From DASUAS01 sp036271015 (GTDB lineage: Bacteria > Actinomycetota > Acidimicrobiia > IMCC26256 > DASPTH01), in NCBI GenBank assembly GCA_036271015.1, contig DATBBL010000283.1, positions 1-19,695 of the forward strand: 19,695 bases of DNA. The letters are read 5' to 3'. Position numbers and translations under genes: made by a program. Numbering within the stretch: the stretch's first letter is position 1; each line of letters begins with the position of its first letter. Of the stretch, positions 15,082-19,695 are shown piece by piece. Under the pieces are notes generated by a model. It did no database searches and was not told the DNA's origin. It saw only the letters and a list, made by a program, of their open reading frames with translations.

Positions 15082-15783
15082 GTGAACCAGCGCGACTCGG
15101 AACGACAGCTCGCGATCCTGAAGGCCCTGGGCGACGAGACGCGCTACGCGATGTACGAGGAGCTGGCCCGCTCGACCGCCGCGCTGTCGGCCTCGGACCT
15201 CGCCGAGCGCCTCGGCATCCACCCCAACACCGTGCGCCTCCACCTCGAGCGGCTGCGCGAGGTCGGCCTGGTCGACGTCGAGGCGGTCCACCGGGGGACG
15301 GTCGGGCGGCCTCAGCACCTCTACTTCCTGAGCGCCGGCGCCCCCGGGCTCGGGTTCGACCCACCCGCGCACGCGCTGCTCGCCGGGCTGCTCGCCGCGC
15401 TCGCCGAACGGGTGGGCGCCGACGCCGACGAGGCGGCCGAGACGGGCCGGGTGTGGGGCCGCGACGCCGGCCGGCGGACCCGGTCGCGCACGTGCCTCGA
15501 CGCGCTCGAGGTGGAGCTGGCCAAGCTCGGGTTCGAGCCCGCGCTGGAGTCGGGCGGCGGCGAGGACGCGGCCCGCATCGAGTTCCTGCACTGCCCGTTC
15601 CGCGAGCTCGCCGAGGCCTACCCGGAGCTGGTGTGCAACCTCCATCGGGGCCTCTGCGAGGGCGTGGTCGATGCGGTCGGCGGGGGAACAGTCGAGGAGT
15701 TCTCGACGTTGTACGACGCTGAGCCGTGCCACGTCACGGTAGGGGTCGGATATCCTGATTCCGGTTCGTCTTCAACGACTTAG
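15082..15783 (+). CDS. SufR-like winged-helix Fe-S regulator
   Basis: A 233-residue DNA-binding protein. The N-terminal winged helix (about 5-85) contains ILKALGDETRYAMYEEL, the recognition helix region ERLGIHPNTVRLHLERL and the wing VGRPQHLYFLS. The C-terminal half carries cysteines C138, C171, C185, C192 and C216 in a region like LHCPFRELAEAYPELVC, as in SufR proteins that bind an Fe-S cluster and repress suf genes. Neighbours (mrp divergent, IscA-type gene 9 bp downstream) support that role. The GTG start follows ATT with no ribosome site; a promoter ends 7 nt before it, so a leaderless start is proposed. The exact regulon is not known from sequence. Confidence 0.85.
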   Translation: MNQRDSERQLAILKALGDETRYAMYEELARSTAALSASDLAERLGIHPNTVRLHLERLREVGLVDVEAVHRGTVGRPQHLYFLSAGAPGLGFDPPAHALLAGLLAALAERVGADADEAAETGRVWGRDAGRRTRSRTCLDALEVELAKLGFEPALESGGGEDAARIEFLHCPFRELAEAYPELVCNLHRGLCEGVVDAVGGGTVEEFSTLYDAEPCHVTVGVGYPDSGSSSTT

Positions 15784-15792
15784 CGAGGTCCG

Positions 15793-16140
15793 ATGTTCAC
15801 CGTTCAGGACGCCAGCACCGTGTTCACCCTGACCGACGCGGCGAGCGACAAGGTCAAGAGCCTGATCGCGGCGGAGGGCAACCCGGACCTCGTCCTGCGG
15901 GTGGCCGTCCGTCCCGGTGGTTGCTCCGGCCTGAGCTACGAGATGTTCTTCGACACCGACGTGGCCGACGACGACGTGAAGTCGGAGCAGGGTGGCGTGA
16001 CCGTCGTCATCGACCCGGCCAGCGCCCCGCACCTCGGGGGCGCCTCGCTCGACTTCAAGGACGGGCTCCAGGGCGCCGGGTTCAGCATCAACAACCCGAA
16101 CGCGCAGCGCAGCTGCGGCTGCGGCCAGAGCTTCAGCTAG
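15793..16140 (+). CDS. HesB/IscA/ErpA-family Fe-S carrier
   Basis: A 115-residue A-type carrier that accepts Fe-S clusters from a scaffold and passes them to target enzymes. The three ligands are C44 (PGGCSGLSYE), C108 and C110 (RSCGCGQSF), the standard C-x63-C-x-C arrangement. The ATG follows GAGG. It begins 9 bp after the SufR-like gene and is probably in the same operon; a TATCCT in the end of that gene could be an extra promoter. It could be called erpA or sufA, which cannot be told apart by sequence alone. Confidence 0.95.
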   Translation: MFTVQDASTVFTLTDAASDKVKSLIAAEGNPDLVLRVAVRPGGCSGLSYEMFFDTDVADDDVKSEQGGVTVVIDPASAPHLGGASLDFKDGLQGAGFSINNPNAQRSCGCGQSFS

Positions 16141-16158
16141 CGACTCGCGCTCCGGCGC

Positions 16159-17058
16159 TCACTGCTTCCCCACCAACGCGTCGAGGTGCGCCTTCATCTC
16201 GGTGCAGCCGAACGCGCCGTCGATGCGCGACTGGATGGTGCCGGCGCCGTCGACCCCGAACAACCACGGCTCGCTCTCGATGTGCCAAGCGTCGAGGGTC
16301 GGCACCAGCGCGGTTCCGGTCGGCGCCTTGTAGATCTCCGTGTGCACGGGCACGATCCGGTCCCCGTAGCCCTTGATCACGTCGAGGAACTCGTCGAGGA
16401 CCGGTGCGCAGTACATCGACTGGCAGCGCGCCGGCGTCGCGAACAACGCCGCCACCGGCTTGCCCGCGCCGATCACCGTCGCCAGCGACTGCGTGTGCAG
16501 CGGGCACGCGGGATCGCGGGTGCAGATCGGGTCCACGCCGAGCGAGTTGGTGATGGTCGGTGACGCGGCCCGCGGCGCCGCCATCCCGGGCACGACCGTC
16601 ACCGGAGCGTCGTTGACCTGCAGCGTGAAGGGCACCTTCTGCCCCTGGGCGCGGGCCTCGACCCGCCACACGCCGGGCTGGTCGAAGGTTGGTCGCGCCA
16701 CGTAGACACCCCTGCCTTTGGGGAGCCCGGCCCGGTCGTAGGCCGTGGGGGTCACGGGCGACCACGCGCCGCCGGGACCGCGGAACCGGACCGAGACCGA
16801 CGGGCCGCTCGCATACTGGATGCCCTTGGGGCCACCGTGGGCCAGCGCGAACACCAGGCGTTGCGGTGCCGCCGCCGCGTACAGGTCGCTGGAGAGGACG
16901 AGGGGGAAGTAGGTCTTGGGGTTCGGGGCGGCGGCCGCCGCCTCCGCCAACGCGCCGCCTGCCACCCCGCTCAACGCGACGCCGCCGGCCGCCGCGAGGC
17001 CGCGACCGAGGAACCGCCGGCGTGAGAGGGCGCGCTCGAGGGAGGGGTCGCGAGCCAT
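16159..17058 (-). CDS. Tat-exported protein with thioredoxin-like domain
   Basis: A 299-residue exported protein. The Tat signal SRRRFLGRG (12-20) is followed by an alanine/glycine-rich hydrophobic stretch to about 44. An Ig-like beta domain follows (about 60-150: SVSVRFRGPGGAW, then GVWRVEARAQG). The C-terminal part (about 170-299) looks like a thioredoxin fold, with GKPVAALFATPARCQSMYC and WLFGVDGAGTIQSRIDG. The usual CxxC is replaced by C212-x4-C217, and a second pair C179-x5-C185 lies before it. It may be a thiol-disulfide or Sco-like protein acting outside the cytoplasmic membrane. It is divergent from the Fe-S/molybdopterin fusion by 19 bp. The ATG has AGGA 7 nt upstream. Confidence 0.8.
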   Translation of the reverse strand: MARDPSLERALSRRRFLGRGLAAAGGVALSGVAGGALAEAAAAAPNPKTYFPLVLSSDLYAAAAPQRLVFALAHGGPKGIQYASGPSVSVRFRGPGGAWSPVTPTAYDRAGLPKGRGVYVARPTFDQPGVWRVEARAQGQKVPFTLQVNDAPVTVVPGMAAPRAASPTITNSLGVDPICTRDPACPLHTQSLATVIGAGKPVAALFATPARCQSMYCAPVLDEFLDVIKGYGDRIVPVHTEIYKAPTGTALVPTLDAWHIESEPWLFGVDGAGTIQSRIDGAFGCTEMKAHLDALVGKQ

Positions 17059-17063
17059 CCCCC

Positions 17064-17069
17064 TATCCT
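17064..17069 (+). promoter_or_regulatory. Candidate -10 element for the Fe-S/molybdopterin fusion
   Basis: TATCCT ends 8 nt before the GTG at 17078, which lacks a ribosome site, as expected of a leaderless gene. On the other strand the same bases (AGGATA) hold the ribosome site of the divergent Tat protein. Confidence 0.4.
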
Positions 17070-17077
17070 GCCTGGCC

Positions 17078-18799
17078 GTGACCGGATCTGGGCATCGGGT
17101 GCAGTTCTCCTGCGACGGTGAGCAGGTCGAGGTCGAGGCGGTCCCGGGGGAGTCGTTGCTCTCGGTGCTGCGCGAGCGATTGGGCGTGCTCTCGGTGAAG
17201 GACGGCTGCGCGCCGCAGGGCCAGTGCGGGTGCTGCACGGTCCTCGTCGACGGCGAACCGCGCGTCGCCTGCGTCACGCCCGCCGCGCGCGTCGACGGTC
17301 GTGCGGTGACGACCGTCGACGGGATCGACGGCGCGGTGCGCGATGAGCTCGCGGCCCGGTTCGTGGCGAGCGGCGGTTCGCAGTGCGGGTTCTGCACGCC
17401 CGGCATCCTCGTGCGCGTGGCGGCGGCGACGGCCCGGGGGAAGACACGACGCGTCGACCTCGACCGTGCCCTCGCCGCCCACCTGTGCCGGTGCACCGGT
17501 TGGCAGACCGTGTACGAAGCGATCGAAGCGGCTCCGGGCGGTGTGCCCGCCGAACGCGATCCCGACGCCGCCGCCACCAGGGCCGCGCTCGAGGGGGGTG
17601 CCCGCCAGCGGGTCGGTCCCGGCGTGCCCCTGGGCGACGGCGGGTTCGCCGACGACGTCGCACCCCGGGACGCGCTGGTGGCGGTCCCTCGCCCGCCCGG
17701 CTCCCAGGCCCCGGCGACGAGCGCGGGCGGCCGGGACTGGGTCGTGGCCGAGACCTTGTTGGAGGCACGGGCGCGGGCGGGCAAGGTGCAGGGTCGGCGG
17801 ACCACCGTGGATCCCGTCCCGCCGCTCGAGCTCCCGGACGCGGTCCCGGGCGGCGTGCGTCTCGGCACCGGCTGGGTCGAGCCTGCGTACCTCGAGCCCG
17901 ACGCGTCCTGGTGCGCACCGGGTGGCGAGGCCGCCACGCCGCTGGCAAACGGCGGCGCCTTCGGCGGCAAGGTGGGGTCAGCGGCGCCGGCCGCGGCCCG
18001 CGCGCTCGCCGACGCCGCCGGTCGCCCGGTGCGCGTCGTCTACTCGCGCGAGGACGTCGTGCGCCTCGGGCCGAAGCGGCCGCCGATCGCCGCGTCGGCT
18101 CGGTGGGTCGACGGCGCGGTGGTCGTGCGGGGAAGCGTCGCCGGCGACGTCGCCCCGTTCGTCGCGCCGGTGGCGTGGCCCTACGACCTCGAGGAGCGCG
18201 GCGACTGGGTGAGTCACCCGGTGACCGGTCCGCCCACGTCGAGCGCACCGCGTGCGGTCGGCCTGGCCGAACGCGCGGTGCTGGTCGAGGGCGCGCTGCA
18301 CGCCGCCGGAGTGGACCGCGCCACGCTCCTCGTCGACCCTCGCGCGCGCGCGGTGTCGCTCGCATCGTGTGTCGCGGCGCCGAGCGGCGCGCTCGCGGGC
18401 GCCCGCGTCGAGTGCAACGACACGGGACGGATCACCGGTGTGCACGTGCGCGTCGCCGCCGGTGATCCGCTCGACTCGGTCGTGCTCCGTGCCTACGCGA
18501 TCGGCGCCGCGCACATGGCGCTGGGGTGGGTGTTGACCGAGGGGCTCGCCGTGGATCCCGAGACCGGCGACGTGCACGACCTCACCATCCGGTCGTTCGG
18601 CATCCTGCGCGCCAAGGACACGCCGCCGATCCGCGTCGACCTCGTCGACGACCCGGGCGCGGCGCGCGCGCAGTCGTCCGATGCGGTGTTCGCCGCGGTC
18701 GCGGCGGCGACCTGGAACGCGATCACCGACGCCGAGGGTGCGCGACCGGAGGCGTTCCCCGCCCGTGACACCCGCGCCGCGAGCGCGCTACGCCGTTGA
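17078..18799 (+). CDS. [2Fe-2S] protein fused to a reduced xanthine-dehydrogenase-like molybdopterin domain
   Basis: A 573-residue protein. Residues 8-150 are an intact CoxS/XdhC-type small subunit with two [2Fe-2S] sites: C44, C50, C53 and C65 (GCAPQGQCGCC, RVAC), and C103, C106, C137 and C139 (QCGFCTPG, LCRCTGW). Residues about 185-565 resemble the molybdopterin subunit but are about half the usual 700-750. The landmarks FADDVAPRDAL, NGGAFGGKVG (291-300), GRPVRVVYSRED and GPKRPP remain, while the stretches between them are missing. Near the C-terminus the GVGE motif with the catalytic glutamate is not seen (GAARAQSSDAVF instead). It is probably an electron-transfer or structural protein, not a hydroxylase. 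No flavin subunit is nearby. A GTG at 17099 is another possible start. Confidence 0.85.
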   Translation: MTGSGHRVQFSCDGEQVEVEAVPGESLLSVLRERLGVLSVKDGCAPQGQCGCCTVLVDGEPRVACVTPAARVDGRAVTTVDGIDGAVRDELAARFVASGGSQCGFCTPGILVRVAAATARGKTRRVDLDRALAAHLCRCTGWQTVYEAIEAAPGGVPAERDPDAAATRAALEGGARQRVGPGVPLGDGGFADDVAPRDALVAVPRPPGSQAPATSAGGRDWVVAETLLEARARAGKVQGRRTTVDPVPPLELPDAVPGGVRLGTGWVEPAYLEPDASWCAPGGEAATPLANGGAFGGKVGSAAPAAARALADAAGRPVRVVYSREDVVRLGPKRPPIAASARWVDGAVVVRGSVAGDVAPFVAPVAWPYDLEERGDWVSHPVTGPPTSSAPRAVGLAERAVLVEGALHAAGVDRATLLVDPRARAVSLASCVAAPSGALAGARVECNDTGRITGVHVRVAAGDPLDSVVLRAYAIGAAHMALGWVLTEGLAVDPETGDVHDLTIRSFGILRAKDTPPIRVDLVDDPGAARAQSSDAVFAAVAAATWNAITDAEGARPEAFPARDTRAASALRR

Positions 18800-19468
18800 C
18801 CGCACGGGCTCGCGTTCGTCGCTCCCGAGTCGGTACATCATGACGCTGGCGATCAGCGTCCAGAGCGCGAACCCGATGAAGCCGATGAAGCCGCAGACGA
18901 AGAACACGTCGCGCGTCGACGCGATGGTGCCGCCCCCGACGAGGAGCACCACCGCGATCAGCGCGCCGAACCAGCCCAACGCGCGCGGCAGTACGCCGGT
19001 CTGGATGAACACGGTCGACGCCGCACCCACGAACAGGGCGAGGCCGATGCCGCCTGCGGCACCGAGGCCACCGAACAACAGGTAGAAGAACCGGGTCCCG
19101 CTCGCACCGATGCTCGGCGCGCCGACGATGGCGACGGTGCTCATCAGCACGCCGGCGGCGTTGAAGAGCGCGGCCGCCATGGCGGCGCCGAGCGCGGCGC
19201 CGACCGCGAGCCGGACCACGCCGCCCTCGGCCCGGCGGAGCACCCGCCACACCGCGCCCAGCCATGCGAGCAGCACGATCGACGCGAGCACGCCCACGAA
19301 CCCGGACCACCGGAGCTGGTCGTTCTTGTCGGTCACGAACTTCACGATCTTGGCCGCGGAATCGTTCGGCTTGGGCGGACTCCCCGGGAGGAAGCCGGCG
19401 ATCAGCATCAACACCACGAACACGATGCCGGCGAGCGCCAGCGACCGATCGGACCTACGGTCGTCCAC
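18788..19468 (-). CDS. Six-helix membrane protein of unknown function
   Basis: A 226-residue integral membrane protein. Six hydrophobic helices can be seen, starting with SLALAGIVFVVLMLIAGFL and ending with VCGFIGFIGFALWTLIASVM; a charged extracytoplasmic loop (PGSPPKPNDSAAKIVKF) lies between helices 1 and 2. The layout resembles DUF4386-type proteins, but I cannot assign a family with confidence. The GTG at 19468 is chosen for its AGGGGG site. The frame continues upstream through the repeats at the window end, but that part is repeat-encoded and not credible as protein. The last 12 bp overlap the convergent Fe-S/molybdopterin gene. Confidence 0.75.
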   Translation of the reverse strand: MDDRRSDRSLALAGIVFVVLMLIAGFLPGSPPKPNDSAAKIVKFVTDKNDQLRWSGFVGVLASIVLLAWLGAVWRVLRRAEGGVVRLAVGAALGAAMAAALFNAAGVLMSTVAIVGAPSIGASGTRFFYLLFGGLGAAGGIGLALFVGAASTVFIQTGVLPRALGWFGALIAVVLLVGGGTIASTRDVFFVCGFIGFIGFALWTLIASVMMYRLGSDEREPVRSTA

Positions 19469-19581
19469 GAGTCCCCCTCTCGGTGGAGCTGCCCCCGGAC
19501 GATGGTGCCTGCTGCCCGAGTCTTTTGCAAGCATTGTCCGATTCGCCGGGGCCGGCGGCGTCTCCACCCATCTCCACACCA

Positions 19582-19695
19582 CGGTCGATTCCGCTCCGCC
19601 GTCCCGCCCTCCGGGCACGGCTCCGCTGCATCTCCACACCACGGTCGATTCCGCGCCGCCGTCCCGCCCTCCGGGCACGGCTCCGCTGCATCTCC
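19582..19695. repeat. Palindromic repeat copies 2 and 3 in tandem
   Basis: Two 54-bp copies (19582-19635 and 19642-19695) are repeated with a 60-bp period; the linker is ACACCA. They differ from each other at one position (CGCTCC against CGCGCC) and match copy 1 at 4251 apart from a loop indel and one substitution. Each keeps the 9-bp bulged stem around a 5-nt loop. A partial unit (CATCTCCACACCAC) precedes the first. The array is cut by the window end. It lies upstream of the membrane protein gene. Confidence 0.85.

Noticed and set aside
14058..15722. Very long frames on both strands across mrp and the SufR-like gene
   Set aside because: Arg/Gly/His-rich translations without domains; the mrp and regulator frames carry clear motifs.
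17078..18799. Frameshifted or truncated xanthine dehydrogenase pseudogene
   Set aside because: The frame runs unbroken from the Fe-S domain to a natural C-terminus overlapping the next gene, and the remaining landmarks stay in order, so a maintained reduced gene is more likely.
19576..19695. CRISPR array at the right end
   Set aside because: Units are 54 bp with constant 6-bp linkers, so there are no unique spacers, and no cas genes are present.

Overview
The window is high-GC DNA from an actinobacterium. WhiB, DUF2510/DUF4328 and a paired ArsA/Get3-like ATPase locus are actinobacterial hallmarks. The mix of genes, with many GTG/TTG starts and several apparently leaderless starts, would suit a deep-branching class such as Acidimicrobiia, but that placement is inference. 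About 17 protein genes and one tRNA-Pro(CGG) can be supported.

Layout. 1-329 is non-coding and rich in hairpins; it may be the end of an IS110-like element running off the left edge. 330-2376 (minus) holds an acyl-CoA ligase followed by a SnoaL-like protein. 2377-2876 has no secure gene. 2877-3872 is a DUF2510/DUF4328 membrane protein. 3873-4148 carries a possible gene remnant and two hairpins, followed by tRNA-Pro. A short palindromic repeat at 4251-4305 sits exactly at the stop codon of a single-domain response regulator (4305-4694), which lies downstream of two overlapping ArsA-like ATPases (4761-6853, minus). An NfeD-like membrane protein with a degenerate protease domain (6891-8273) and a WhiB regulator (8371-8631) face the other way. 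selB and selA (8622-11758, minus) follow, then a divergent MBL-fold hydrolase (11826-12665) and a secreted double-cupredoxin protein (12840-13733). A strong bidirectional terminator separates the latter from an Mrp/ApbC Fe-S carrier (13800-15023, minus). Mrp is divergent from a SufR-like Fe-S regulator and an IscA/ErpA carrier (15082-16140). A Tat-exported thioredoxin-like protein (16159-17058, minus) is divergent from a [2Fe-2S]/collapsed-molybdopterin-domain fusion (17078-18799), and a six-helix membrane protein (18788-19468, minus) closes the coding part. The window ends inside tandem copies of the palindromic repeat seen at 4251.

How the genes fit together. The ArsA pair, a WhiB protein and an MBL hydrolase recall, from memory, the Mycobacterium tuberculosis Rv3677c-Rv3681c neighbourhood. 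Here it is interrupted by an NfeD-like gene and by selAB. The 13.8-16.1 kb part is an Fe-S biogenesis module with its own regulator. selA and selB imply selenocysteine use, but selD, tRNA-Sec and a selenoprotein are not visible in the window. The most unusual items are the fused Fe-S/molybdopterin protein that lacks catalytic motifs, the NfeD pseudoprotease, and the palindromic repeat flanked by a 9-bp direct duplication.
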